From: Chitinophaga rhizosphaerae
GTDB lineage: Bacteria > Bacteroidota > Bacteroidia > Chitinophagales > Chitinophagaceae
Direction: 5' to 3'
DNA: 64,000 nucleotides
NCBI RefSeq assembly: GCF_003958645.1
Contig: NZ_RXLO01000011.1
Location: 124,001 to 188,000, forward strand
Shown here piece by piece: positions 18,968-28,295 of the stretch (position 1 is the stretch's first letter; each line of letters begins with the position of its first letter). The translations under genes were made by a program, and so were the position numbers. The notes beneath the pieces were generated by a model. That model was not told the DNA's origin, made no database searches, and saw nothing but the letters and a program-made list of their open reading frames with translations.

Positions 18968-20719
18968 ATGAACCGTTTTCTGCTTTTTACCGCGCTTCTC
19001 ATATCCGGTACCCAAACTGGAGTTGCACAGGATAAGTTGACTTACAAGGCATGGGACCCTGCCAAAGAAAACATCGCCGTCCTCGAAGGACAAGCCTGGC
19101 CCAAACAGGTCAAAGACCCATACGACCGACTGCGGGCAAAGGCGGAAGGCGTTGTACGGCCTGCCGTGTGGTACTTGTCCAATAACAGCGCCGGGATGAG
19201 CCTCCGGTTCCATTCGAACTCCCCGGAGATCGTTGTGAAGTATACCGTAAAAGGCGGTTTGCAAATGTCGCACATGCCGGCCACGGGCGTCAGCGGGGTG
19301 GATTTGTATGCCAAAAACAGGGATGGGGGATGGATTTGGAGCAGCGGGACCTTTGCTTTCGGGGATACCATCACCTACCGTTTTCAAAAGCTGTCCGGCA
19401 ATCAGGACCGGGAATATACCCTGTACCTGCCGTTGTACAATTCGGTGAAGTGGATGGAAATTTATGTGCCGGCCGATAAGTCTTTTACGCCCATACCCGT
19501 TCGCCGCGAAAAACCGATCGTTGTTTACGGGACTTCGATCGCCCAGGGCGCGTGTGCGACCCGGCCCGGCCTGGCGTGGACGGCCATCCTGCAGCGGAAA
19601 CTGGACCACCCGGTCGTCAACCTCGGATTTTCCGGGAACGGCCAACTGGAGAAAGAAGTGATCGATCTCGTTGTGGAAATCGATGCCGGTCTATACGTGT
19701 TAGACTGCCTGCCCAACCTCACGGGTACGCCAACAGAAGCGTTAATGGAAAAGATAACGGCCGCTGTGCTGCAATTGCAAGCCAAACGGCCAGGTATTCC
19801 CATCCTGTTGACGGAGCACGACGGCTATACGGACGAGCTGATCAGTCCAAACCGGAAGGCGGAATCCGAAAGGCCGAACCTGGCGCTGAACGAAGCTTTT
19901 AACCAGTTGAAGGCAAAAGGGATAAAGAACATCCATCTGCTTACCAAAAATGAAATAGGCCAGGATATCGAAAGCATGGTGGACGGTGTGCATCCCAATG
20001 ATATCGGGATGATGAACTACGCCAACGCCTATGCAAAAACGATCCGGAAAATATTTGACCGCCGGGAAGGGAATGTGGTCACGACCCGGCCGGTGACACA
20101 ATACCGCGAGCTGCCCGGTTACGATTGGGAGAAGCGGCATAACGAAGTGCTGGACTACAATAAAGCACATTCGCCGCAACTGGTCATGATCGGCAATTCG
20201 ATCACCCATTTTTGGTCGGGCGAGCCGAGGGCGCACCTGGCGAGGGGCGCCGCGTCTTGGGATAAATATTTCAAAGACAGGAACGCCGTTAACCTGGGTT
20301 TCGGATGGGATAGGATGGAGAATGTGTTGTGGCGGGTATACCACGGGGAACTGGACGGGTTTTCTGCGAAGCAGATCGTATTGTTGATCGGGACGAACAA
20401 TTTGCAGATCAATTCCGATACTGAAATCGCGGAGGGGCTCAGGCTATTGCTGGCGGCCATCCGGAAGAAGCAGCCAGCGGCGAAGGTTTTGGTGCTGGGG
20501 ATTCTTCCGCGGCGGGGAATGGAAGCCCGGGTTGCCGGGTTGAACCGGTTGTACGCCAAAGTGGCTTCGGATGCAAAAGTCCATTACGCGGATGCCGGCG
20601 GTGTATTGCTGGATAGCAGGAAAAAGCTGGATGAATCGCTCTTCAGCGATGGGCTCCATCCGAATGCAAAAGGGTATGAGCGATTGGGGGCGTTTATCAG
20701 CAAGCTGATCGGCAGGTAA
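18968..20719 (+). CDS. secreted double SGNH/GDSL hydrolase
   Basis: About 583 residues. The start at ATG 18968 gives a signal peptide (MNRFLLFTALLISGTQTGVAQ); the open frame runs 9 codons further upstream. Residues about 25-165 form the jelly-roll SGNH_N module (WYLSNNSAGMSLRF, GVDLYAKNRDGGW). A first SGNH domain starts at VVYGTSIAQGACA and ends at DGVHPNDIGM. A second SGNH domain starts at VMIGNSITHFW, contains LLIGTNNLQ and ends at DGLHPNAKGYERLG. Both halves therefore keep the nucleophile Ser block, and both keep the D-x-x-H block at the end. Family members are esterases or lipases on acetylated glycans. The fused pair may remove two kinds of ester group, or the halves may cooperate. Monocistronic, convergent with the next operon. 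Confidence 0.88.
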   Translation: MNRFLLFTALLISGTQTGVAQDKLTYKAWDPAKENIAVLEGQAWPKQVKDPYDRLRAKAEGVVRPAVWYLSNNSAGMSLRFHSNSPEIVVKYTVKGGLQMSHMPATGVSGVDLYAKNRDGGWIWSSGTFAFGDTITYRFQKLSGNQDREYTLYLPLYNSVKWMEIYVPADKSFTPIPVRREKPIVVYGTSIAQGACATRPGLAWTAILQRKLDHPVVNLGFSGNGQLEKEVIDLVVEIDAGLYVLDCLPNLTGTPTEALMEKITAAVLQLQAKRPGIPILLTEHDGYTDELISPNRKAESERPNLALNEAFNQLKAKGIKNIHLLTKNEIGQDIESMVDGVHPNDIGMMNYANAYAKTIRKIFDRREGNVVTTRPVTQYRELPGYDWEKRHNEVLDYNKAHSPQLVMIGNSITHFWSGEPRAHLARGAASWDKYFKDRNAVNLGFGWDRMENVLWRVYHGELDGFSAKQIVLLIGTNNLQINSDTEIAEGLRLLLAAIRKKQPAAKVLVLGILPRRGMEARVAGLNRLYAKVASDAKVHYADAGGVLLDSRKKLDESLFSDGLHPNAKGYERLGAFISKLIGR

Positions 20720-20798
20720 TGGCCAATGCACGATAGGCGGATGTGTTTCCAGTTCAAATGCCGGTTCACGATACTTCCTTAGGCCATATTCCAACGGC

Positions 20799-22115
20799 CT
20801 ACCGCGCAGCCGTCCGCCAGCTATACACCCGTTTAATGGCCCTGTTCTTTTTCAGCTGATCCAGCCCTGTAGCCGTGATGCCCGTTTCATTCAGGTTTGC
20901 CGCTTCCAGGTGTTTCAGTTCCGTTAGCTGCCCGCAGATCTTGTCCGTTACCGGATTTTTATCCAGGCGGAGCTTTTCCATATTGCTTAACGCGGATAGG
21001 AAATCAAGATCGTTATCTGAAAACCCGTTGCCCGACAAATTCAGCCAGATGATATGTTTTGCCAGCGGCAAAATGGAAGTTTTAACATTCGCCGCCGGTA
21101 TGCCGGACCCCGCTGGTAATGTTACATCCAGCATGAGGGGTTTATGCAGCATAAGTCTTACCGTGAGCCCTGCTTTCCGGAGGTTGCCTAATAATGTGGT
21201 GTCGGCTGTTGCAGGGATGTCCGGATTGATGTTTTGGGTAATGTCATGGGTTGCTGCTGGTGCCGGGGAGAACCCCAGGTACTGTGCCGCCACCGCTTTG
21301 ATCGCCACTGTATCAGGGATGGATGCAAGGGCTTTCCCGGGCTCCGCTTTTCCTTCCATTATCCACCAGCTGATAAGCTGTAGTTCATTGCTGGTCAGCG
21401 GCGGTTTTCCGTCTGCCGGCATAAAGTCTTTGTGGTTGGGGTCCAACATTACGCGCCTGATCAGTTCGCTGGAGTCCAGGTTGCCGGGTTGTACGGCCGC
21501 ACCGGTTTTCCCGCCTTTCAGTATGCCCGGAAGGTCTACCAGCACCAGGTCGCCTTTACTTTTCCCGCTCCGGTGGCACCCCGCACATTTGGTTTGCAGG
21601 ATGGGCTGCACCACGTCTTCAAACAGCAGGGCGCTTTCGAGGTTAGCCGGTTTCGGCCTTTCCTGCTTTAAAAGGACCTGCATGGTAAAGTAATCATGGC
21701 CATGGGTAAGGCCGGCGCCCTGATGACCGGAATAGCTCATCAGTACTACAAGCCCGGTCAGCAATGCAGAAAACAGCGGGCGCGGCACCGGGATTTCTTT
21801 CAGGAAAAATTCCGTCGTTGAAAAGTACAGTAAACCAGCGATCGCCGCCAGCGAAATGCCGGATACCTTATGCCGGTTTAACGCATCCACATCATAATCC
21901 CCCTTTAAGGAAAGCAGATATCCAAACACGGCAGCCAAAACAGCCGCTATAAAGCCCGTCAGCAAAGTGAGGGGGACTGCCTGCTGCAGGTACCCGAAAT
22001 TCCGGCTGTAGGATAGCAGGTTGAAAAGCAATGCCAGCAGAATGAAGCCGATGGGCAAATGCACGATTAACGGATGAAGCCGTCCCGAAAAAGTGAAAAT
22101 ATCCAGCAATATCAT
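20799..22115 (-). CDS. DUF2231-like membrane domain, c-type cytochrome and leucine-rich repeat fusion
   Basis: 438 residues. Residues 1-150 have four or five transmembrane helices with the start FSGRLHPLIVHLPIGFILLAL, typical of DUF2231-type heme-associated membrane domains. A Planctomycete-type cytochrome c segment follows, with the heme motif CAGCH near residues 180-184 and the Met-ligand region HKDFMPADGKPPLT. The C-terminal about 120 residues contain leucine-rich repeats (IIWLNLSGNGFSDNDLDFL, MEKLRLDKNPV, LEAANLNETGI). It is the last gene of a three-gene operon with DUF1501 and DUF1549/DUF1553 proteins, 53 bases after DUF1501. Likely role: membrane electron acceptor or anchor for the operon's secreted proteins. 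Precise chemistry is unknown. Confidence 0.8.
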   Translation of the reverse strand: MILLDIFTFSGRLHPLIVHLPIGFILLALLFNLLSYSRNFGYLQQAVPLTLLTGFIAAVLAAVFGYLLSLKGDYDVDALNRHKVSGISLAAIAGLLYFSTTEFFLKEIPVPRPLFSALLTGLVVLMSYSGHQGAGLTHGHDYFTMQVLLKQERPKPANLESALLFEDVVQPILQTKCAGCHRSGKSKGDLVLVDLPGILKGGKTGAAVQPGNLDSSELIRRVMLDPNHKDFMPADGKPPLTSNELQLISWWIMEGKAEPGKALASIPDTVAIKAVAAQYLGFSPAPAATHDITQNINPDIPATADTTLLGNLRKAGLTVRLMLHKPLMLDVTLPAGSGIPAANVKTSILPLAKHIIWLNLSGNGFSDNDLDFLSALSNMEKLRLDKNPVTDKICGQLTELKHLEAANLNETGITATGLDQLKKNRAIKRVYSWRTAAR

Positions 22116-22168
22116 ACGAGCGTTGTTTTGAGCGGCAAACTTGATGTCATCATGATGCGGTGATTGGA

Positions 22169-23683
22169 TCAGGTCAGGATATCCCTTACTACTTTTCCTT
22201 CCACATCGGTCAGTCTGAAGCGCCTGCCCTGGAATTTGTAGGTAAGCCGTTCATGATCGATGCCCATCAGGTGCAGTAAAGTGGCCTGGAAGTCATGTAC
22301 GTGTACGGGGTCTTTGACGATGTTGTAACTGAAATCGTCCGTTTCCCCGAAAGTGATGCCCGGCTTCACACCGGCGCCGGCCATCCACATGGTAAAACAA
22401 CGGGGGTGATGATCGCGGCCATAATCCGTGGGTGTGAGCTTGCCCTGGGAATATACCGTGCGGCCAAATTCTCCGCCCCAGATCACCAGCGTGTCTTCCA
22501 GCAAGCCTCTTTGTTTGAGATCGGTGATCAGTGCGCCGGTAGCCTGGTCGATAGAGCGGCATTGCCCCGGCATATTGGCCGGGAGGCTGCCGTGATGGTC
22601 CCAGCCCTGGTGGTACAGTTGCACGAACTTCACATCCTTTTCCAGCAGCTTCCGGGCGAGCAGGCAGTTGGCTGCGTAAGTGCCGGCATCGCGGGAGCCG
22701 GGGCCATACAGGTCGAATGTCTCATCCGGTTCATCTTTGACGTCTATCACATCCGGAACGGAAGTCTGCATGCGGAATGCCATTTCGTATTGCGCGATCC
22801 GGGCATCGATTTCCGGATCGCCGTACACGCTGTTTTGCAGCTGGTTGAGTTGGGTAAGGTATGCCAGCATTTCCTTCCGGTCAGCACCATCATACCCTTC
22901 CGGGTTGTTCAGGAACAGCACGGGGTCTTTCCCGGATCTGAACTGCACGCCCTGGTATTCTGAAGGCAGGAACCCGTTTCCCCACAACCGCGCATACAGC
23001 GGCTGGTCTTTGGAGGCGTCTTTTGACACCAGCACGATGAATGTAGGGAGGTTTTCGTTGTCGGAGCCCAATCCATAACTTAGCCACGAGCCGATAGAGG
23101 GGCGGCCGGGCAGCTGGTTGCCGGTTTGCAGGAAGGTGATGGCAGGGTCGTGGTTGATGGCTTCGGAGTGGATGGATTTGATGATGCAAAGCTCATCCAC
23201 CACTTTAGCCGTGTAAGGCAACAAATCACTGATCCAGGTCCGGCTTTCGCCGTGTTGATTGAATCTGAATGCGGAAGGCACCACCGGTAACAGCGCCTGC
23301 CCGGAGCTCATGCCCGTAAGGCGCTGGCCGTTCCTGACGGAATCCGGGAGGTTCTGGCCCCTCAGTTTTTCCAGCACCGGCTTGTAATCGAACGTTTCGA
23401 ACTGGGAAGGGCCGCCGGCCATGAACAGGTACACGACCCTTTTGGCTTTAGGGGCAAAGTGAGGGATGGCTTTCAGGATTTCCTGTTCCATATCGCCCGA
23501 AGCATTCCCGATAACCGGTTTGGGCGCATTGCTGAACAATCTGTTTCCCAACAGCGAGCCCAATGCGAGGGCGCCGATGCCCATGGAAGTTTGGGTCAGG
23601 AAGTTGCGGCGCCCGGCCTGCCGGTTCAGTTTGGAGAAATCGGGGGTGTTGGGCCGGAACTTTTCTTCATGATGGTCGCACAT
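22169..23683 (-). CDS. DUF1501 family secreted protein (sulfatase-like fold)
   Basis: 504 residues. The amino end has a twin-arginine-like signal (AGRRNFLTQTSMGIGALALGSLL), expected for proteins exported folded by Tat. Conserved DUF1501 features follow: AKRVVYLFMAGGPSQFETFDYKP, IVLVSKDASKD, QLYHQGWDHHGSLP, VIWGGEFGRTVYSQG and DYGRDHHPRCFTMWMAGAGVKPG, which ends the core with its His-rich metal-like site. The family is distantly related to sulfatases/alkaline phosphatases and is abundant in Planctomycetes paired with DUF1549/DUF1553 cytochrome proteins, as here. Its start lies 4 bases beyond the stop of the upstream gene. Substrate unknown. Confidence 0.9.
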   Translation of the reverse strand: MCDHHEEKFRPNTPDFSKLNRQAGRRNFLTQTSMGIGALALGSLLGNRLFSNAPKPVIGNASGDMEQEILKAIPHFAPKAKRVVYLFMAGGPSQFETFDYKPVLEKLRGQNLPDSVRNGQRLTGMSSGQALLPVVPSAFRFNQHGESRTWISDLLPYTAKVVDELCIIKSIHSEAINHDPAITFLQTGNQLPGRPSIGSWLSYGLGSDNENLPTFIVLVSKDASKDQPLYARLWGNGFLPSEYQGVQFRSGKDPVLFLNNPEGYDGADRKEMLAYLTQLNQLQNSVYGDPEIDARIAQYEMAFRMQTSVPDVIDVKDEPDETFDLYGPGSRDAGTYAANCLLARKLLEKDVKFVQLYHQGWDHHGSLPANMPGQCRSIDQATGALITDLKQRGLLEDTLVIWGGEFGRTVYSQGKLTPTDYGRDHHPRCFTMWMAGAGVKPGITFGETDDFSYNIVKDPVHVHDFQATLLHLMGIDHERLTYKFQGRRFRLTDVEGKVVRDILT

Positions 23684-23687
23684 GCGC

Positions 23688-26600
23688 TTATCTTTTTATG
23701 AGTGATGCATCCGAGTTGAGAATGGTACTGGCCACTACCGTGTTGGCCGCCACCATGGCGCTATCCAGCGCTTTGTTAATGGTATGTTGACCGGCATGCA
23801 GCCAGCCGCTTTGCTTTTGGGGGAACTGCCTGAATTTCCCCAGTTCCGCCTGCCGGAGTTGCAGGAGCAGATCAATTTCCTTGTTTTGCGCTGAGCGGCC
23901 GGTGAGTTTCCTGAATACATCGGCGATGGCTTTCCTGCCGTCTGCTTCCACCGTCATTTGTTCGCCTAATACCTTTGCCGCTTCAAGATAGGAGGGGTCG
24001 TTCAGCGTCACCAAAGCCTGTAATGGCGTATTGGTTTTTTGCCTGTTGACGATGCAATAACTGCGGGACGGCGCATCGAAGGTGGCGAGCGTAGGGTTGG
24101 GGACCGACCTTTTTACGAACACATACAGGCTGCGCTTGTAGACGGCGCTCCCGGTATCTGCGTGGTAAGTTTTGCTGTTGATCTCCCACAGGCCGTTTGG
24201 TTGATAGGGCTTAATGCTGCGGCCACCGACTTCCGGATTCAGCAATCCGCTTGCTACCAGGGCATTGTCTCTCACCATTTCGGCCGACAGGCGGAAGGCC
24301 GGGCCATGGGACAATAACCGGTTTTCAGGGTCCTTTTCCTTTGCATTGCCCGATGCCCGGGAATCCTGCCGGTAGGTGGCGGACATGACGATGAGTTTGT
24401 TGATAGCTTTTACATCCCAGCCGGATGCTGTAAAATTTACCGCCAGCCAGTCGAGCAAAGCGGGGTGACTGGGCATCTCGCCCTGGTTCCCGAAGTCGTC
24501 GGCTGTTTTTACCAGCCCCGTCCCGAAAAAGTTTTGCCAGAAGCGGTTCACCGCTACCCGGGCCGTTAAAGGATTATCCGGATGCGTGGCCCATTTGGCC
24601 AGGCCGTACCTGTTTTTGGGAAGGTCTTTGGGATAACCAAGGATGCTGACGGGGGTATTCGGGAATACGGGCTCGGCCGGCATGTCGTAATTCCCCCGCG
24701 TTAACAGATAGGATTTTTTAGGCGTTTTCATCTCCTGCATGACCATTAACTCTTTGACCATGGCGCCTGTATCCGACAGTTTATTCCGCAGGCGCATGAG
24801 TTCCGCTCTTTCGGATCGTAAAATTGGCTCAACGGCAGACAGGTAGTACTGTTGCAGGGCAGAACGGTCTGGTTGGGCCGCAACGGCTGCCCAGGTTGTT
24901 TTCTTTGCGAGGATACGCACTTCCAGCGGACTCAGGCAGCGGCTATACACGGCAATATCATCGACGAGGGCATTGGCGATCCCGAAGCCGCGGTCCCAGC
25001 CGCCAATTTGCAACCCGATCTCGTTGGCGCCGATTACACCGTTCACTACATTTCCGAAAAGAATGTCTTTATTGAGCTGGTCCATGGTTGTCTCCATTTG
25101 CAGGAGCGTGCCATCCATGTAAAGGTTGAAACCGGCGGCTTTGGACGAGCCATCGTACGTTACGGTAAGGGGGACCCATTTGTCGCGGGGAACGTCGGCG
25201 GTAGTGATCCGGGTGATGGCGTCCGAAGGGGCGGTGTGGGCCATCATGATTTCCAGTTTATTGTTTTTAAGGTATAAATGATACCCTCTGAAATTGTACA
25301 AGCGTTCCCTGTCGCCCTTATGAAAAATAACCCCCTGTTTTAATGCGTTTGGTAAGTTGATCCACAAGGAGATCGTAAAGGGTTGGGATTTGCGGAATAC
25401 ACCGACGGGTTTTACATCCAGCCAGTTGTCGCCGTTGAGTCGCAACGCTTTTCCGGGGCCGTTCGCGGCGAAGTCGCTTCCCTTTCCCGGGTCATTCTTC
25501 ATCCCGCCCATAACTCCTGCCTGCATCCGATTTACGGTGTTTTTAAAATCACCATTATCGAAATTGTAATATGCCTGCAGATCGTCTGCCGGGATCTTGA
25601 ATGCTGCCGTTTTTTGGTATTCTTTCTTACTGGTCCATTGTTCAAAACCAGCGTTGGCGTTGCGTGCCGACGCCTGAAGCTTCTTTTCCAGTTGCGCGAT
25701 ACTGTCGGTAATTATTCGGATGGCCTTTTCCTGTTCTACCGTAGGTAACAATAAGGTGGGCGTGGGTGTAGCGCCGTTGAACGAGATTTGTCCCGCTTCA
25801 TCTATATTATTAAAGAAGCTGAAAATCTCGTAATAATTCGTTTGGGTGATCGGATCGTATTTATGGTCGTGACATTTGGCGCAGCCGATGGAAAGGCCCA
25901 GCATGGCGGTACCGAAGGTATTCGTTCTGTCTATCACATATTCTGTCTGGAATTCCTCTTCCACGATACCGCCTTCCATATTTTGCGGGTGGTTGCGGTT
26001 GAAGGCCGTTGCGATGATCATTTCCCTGTTTGGATGGGGGAACAGGTCTCCCGCCAGTTGCCATTCCAGGAACTGGTCGTACGGAAGGTTGGTGTTATAG
26101 GCTTTGATCACCCAATCCCGGTAGGGCGACATATCCCGCTCTCCATCGATGGAGTAACCATGCGTATCGGCAAACCGGGCCGCGTCTAACCAGTCTACCG
26201 CCATCTTTTCCCCGAAATGCGGCGAGTTCAGCAGGCGGTCTACCTGTTTTTCGTATGCTTCTGGCGAATTATCCCCGACAAAATCATTGATCTCTTTTAA
26301 GGTGGGTGGTAAGCCGGTAAGGTCGAGCGATACGCGGCGGAGCAGCAATTCCTTATCCGCCTCGGGGGCAGGGGATAATTTTTCCTTTTTGAGCCTGGCC
26401 TGGATGAAGTTGTCTATGGGGTTATTGCGCTTCCATTCGTTTTCATTGATCTTCGGGACGTTTGGCTTGTATGGTTTTACAAAAGCCCAGTGGGGTTTAT
26501 ATTCCGCCCCGTCTTTTATCCATTTTATCAGAACTGCCTTTTCCACGGCGGTAAGGGTGAGGTGAGAACTGGGGGTGGGCATTAAATATTGGGGATCGGT

Positions 26601-26930
26601 GGAAATGATCCGGTGGAAAACCTCGCTTTTCTGCAGATTCCCGGGGGCGATGGCGACTTTCCCTGCATTCTCCGGCAGATCTGCGTAGGCAAAGTCTGCA
26701 ATATCCAGCCGGAGGCCGGCCTTTTGTTTGGCTTTATCCGGCCCATGACAGGCAAAACACTTGTCTGAAAGGATAGGCTTTACATCGCTGTTGTAATCCA
26801 GCGGCCCGTGGAGCGCATCATAGGCGGCCGCTACATCGGCCGGTAGGTCCGGATTGGCGGAAGAGGATACGAATACACTCATAACGATGATGAATGCCAG
26901 TAGAAACAGAATTAACAGAAACCGTCGCAT
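23688..26930 (-). CDS. PSCyt1-DUF1549-LamG-DUF1553 protein
   Basis: 1080 residues. A signal anchor (LLILFLLAFIIVMSV) precedes a Planctomycete-type cytochrome domain with heme motif CFACH (about residues 58-62). DUF1549 follows (WKRNNPIDNFIQARL, FGEKMAVDWLDAARFADTHGY) with a second CxxCH motif, CAKCHDHKYDP. A LamG/concanavalin domain lies at about 460-660 (GKALRLNGDNWLDVKPVG, FNLYMDGTLLQ). The C-terminus is DUF1553 (NRFWQNFFGTGLVKTADDFGNQGEMP, NPTLATFDAPSR). In Planctomycetes such proteins are encoded with DUF1501 proteins and are thought to act on complex carbon compounds. First gene of the operon, divergent from the AraC regulator with 69 bases between the two chosen starts. Confidence 0.92.
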   Translation of the reverse strand: MRRFLLILFLLAFIIVMSVFVSSSANPDLPADVAAAYDALHGPLDYNSDVKPILSDKCFACHGPDKAKQKAGLRLDIADFAYADLPENAGKVAIAPGNLQKSEVFHRIISTDPQYLMPTPSSHLTLTAVEKAVLIKWIKDGAEYKPHWAFVKPYKPNVPKINENEWKRNNPIDNFIQARLKKEKLSPAPEADKELLLRRVSLDLTGLPPTLKEINDFVGDNSPEAYEKQVDRLLNSPHFGEKMAVDWLDAARFADTHGYSIDGERDMSPYRDWVIKAYNTNLPYDQFLEWQLAGDLFPHPNREMIIATAFNRNHPQNMEGGIVEEEFQTEYVIDRTNTFGTAMLGLSIGCAKCHDHKYDPITQTNYYEIFSFFNNIDEAGQISFNGATPTPTLLLPTVEQEKAIRIITDSIAQLEKKLQASARNANAGFEQWTSKKEYQKTAAFKIPADDLQAYYNFDNGDFKNTVNRMQAGVMGGMKNDPGKGSDFAANGPGKALRLNGDNWLDVKPVGVFRKSQPFTISLWINLPNALKQGVIFHKGDRERLYNFRGYHLYLKNNKLEIMMAHTAPSDAITRITTADVPRDKWVPLTVTYDGSSKAAGFNLYMDGTLLQMETTMDQLNKDILFGNVVNGVIGANEIGLQIGGWDRGFGIANALVDDIAVYSRCLSPLEVRILAKKTTWAAVAAQPDRSALQQYYLSAVEPILRSERAELMRLRNKLSDTGAMVKELMVMQEMKTPKKSYLLTRGNYDMPAEPVFPNTPVSILGYPKDLPKNRYGLAKWATHPDNPLTARVAVNRFWQNFFGTGLVKTADDFGNQGEMPSHPALLDWLAVNFTASGWDVKAINKLIVMSATYRQDSRASGNAKEKDPENRLLSHGPAFRLSAEMVRDNALVASGLLNPEVGGRSIKPYQPNGLWEINSKTYHADTGSAVYKRSLYVFVKRSVPNPTLATFDAPSRSYCIVNRQKTNTPLQALVTLNDPSYLEAAKVLGEQMTVEADGRKAIADVFRKLTGRSAQNKEIDLLLQLRQAELGKFRQFPQKQSGWLHAGQHTINKALDSAMVAANTVVASTILNSDASLIKR

Positions 26931-26999
26931 CAGGTGGAATTTTTACAAGTTTCAGGTACGAACAAAAGCGACCCATCGTATTTTTTAAAAGTATATCAA

Positions 27000-27941
27000 A
27001 TGCGGGATATGTACAATACACAAAGGCAACGTATATTTGAACAAATCCGACCTGTTACGTCTATGAACATCAATTTGCTACGATCTGCGTTTATGCTGCT
27101 GAACACCGATTATGTACAGTTGGATAAAAATTGGCAGTACCGGAACATCACCAGTACCTTTTACCGTTTGTATTATATAGACGGTGGGGAGGGCAAGTTG
27201 TATAACCATGCGGAAACGGTTTCGCTGGAAGCGGGTTTTATATATCTGATACCCAGCTTCACCACCTGTAATTATGCATGCACGCATCATTTAAGCCAGT
27301 ATTACATCTCGTTCACGGAAGAATCGTCGGATGGCACGTCCCTGTTTGCGACCAACAGGAAAATTTTCAAGTTGCCGGCCAATGCGGAGGATATCCGTTG
27401 TATAAAGCGTATCCTCGATTTGAATCCCAACCGGACGCTGGGGGATACCTATGACCCCAAAGATTATGAGAAAACCGATATCCTGAGAGGGTTTCAGGAT
27501 TTGAATAACCTCCTGCGGCCTTCGGAATTTATAGAAGTCTCGGGATTATTGCTGCAATTGATTGCCCGGTTTATGGGCGCGGACACTTTTTTCATGGAGG
27601 AAAGAAGGACGATCCATTCCAAGATATTGGATGCCATTTATTTTATGCAGACCAATCTGCGGGCAAATATTACGGTGGAATTATTGGCCGCAAGAGCCAG
27701 CCAGCACCCGGATTACTTCTCGAGATTGTTCCTGAAAAATACCGGGGAGCGCCCGTTGGCGTTCCTGCAGGCAAAAAGGATCGAAAGGGTGCAACTGTTG
27801 TTGGTGACAACGGAATATCCTTTTTATCGAATTGCCGAGGAAACGGGGTTTGAGAGTCTTTCGTATTTGTCGCGGGTGTTCAGGAAGCAAACCGGGCAAA
27901 CGTTAGGGGCGTACAGGAAGCAGCATGAGGCGGTGAAGTAG
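27000..27941 (+). CDS. AraC-family transcriptional regulator
   Basis: About 313 residues. ATG 27000 is chosen because a GTG at 26934 would put the start almost on top of the divergent gene's ATG (26930); ATG 27009 is also possible. The N-terminal half is a cupin-like sensing domain (YYIDGGEGKLYNHAETVSLEAGFIYLIPSF read in parts). The C-terminal about 100 residues hold the paired helix-turn-helix: ITVELLAARASQHPDYFSRLF and then YPFYRIAEETGFESLSYLSRVF, followed by the family ending RKQTGQTLGAYRKQ. Its position back to back with the DUF1553/DUF1501 operon suggests that it controls that operon. Confidence 0.9.
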   Translation: MRDMYNTQRQRIFEQIRPVTSMNINLLRSAFMLLNTDYVQLDKNWQYRNITSTFYRLYYIDGGEGKLYNHAETVSLEAGFIYLIPSFTTCNYACTHHLSQYYISFTEESSDGTSLFATNRKIFKLPANAEDIRCIKRILDLNPNRTLGDTYDPKDYEKTDILRGFQDLNNLLRPSEFIEVSGLLLQLIARFMGADTFFMEERRTIHSKILDAIYFMQTNLRANITVELLAARASQHPDYFSRLFLKNTGERPLAFLQAKRIERVQLLLVTTEYPFYRIAEETGFESLSYLSRVFRKQTGQTLGAYRKQHEAVK

Positions 27942-28129
27942 GGGGCGGGGATTAACCTATCCGCTGTCATTTAATTTTTCATACCAAGCTTCCGCTGCGC
28001 CTGTTACTACCACTGCAAAAATTGCATCGATTATTGAAAATATGGATGGCACTAACTATGCTCAAATTTTTGAAAATTTGCGGGGTAGATAGTCTTTTAC
28101 AAGTAATGTATTTAAGTTACATAGCGATG

Positions 28130-28295
28130 CACGGTGGCGGCGTTATTGACATTGTTGAAGCGCCGTCGCCCGTGTGATGTCTGAACCATTTAACCACTAT
28201 TCTTTCTATGTATGGTTATACCTCGTGTGTTCCACATTAATAGGATGACTGGTTTTGATGAAGAATAGAACCCGTCTGTCTAGGTGGGTTTTTTT
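28130..28295 (+). ncRNA. candidate structured RNA or leader with terminator
   Basis: A strong hairpin pairs 28130-28142 with 28161-28174 (13 bp with one bulge, G-C rich, 18-base loop). About 95 bases later a terminator follows: AACCCGTCT (28269-28277) pairs with AGGTGGGTT (28282-28290) around a 4-base loop and runs into seven T ending at 28295. Upstream at about 28080-28100 an AT-rich stretch weakly resembles a Bacteroidetes promoter. No open frame of note lies inside. It could be a small RNA or an aborted leader transcript; the nearest downstream gene (28894) is 600 bases away. It matches no RNA family known to me. Confidence 0.35.
28269..28295 (+). terminator. rho-independent terminator
   Basis: Nine-base-pair stem (with G-T wobbles) followed by seven consecutive T residues. 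It is more than 300 bases beyond the AraC stop, so it either ends a long AraC 3' untranslated region or the candidate small RNA described above. Confidence 0.8.
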
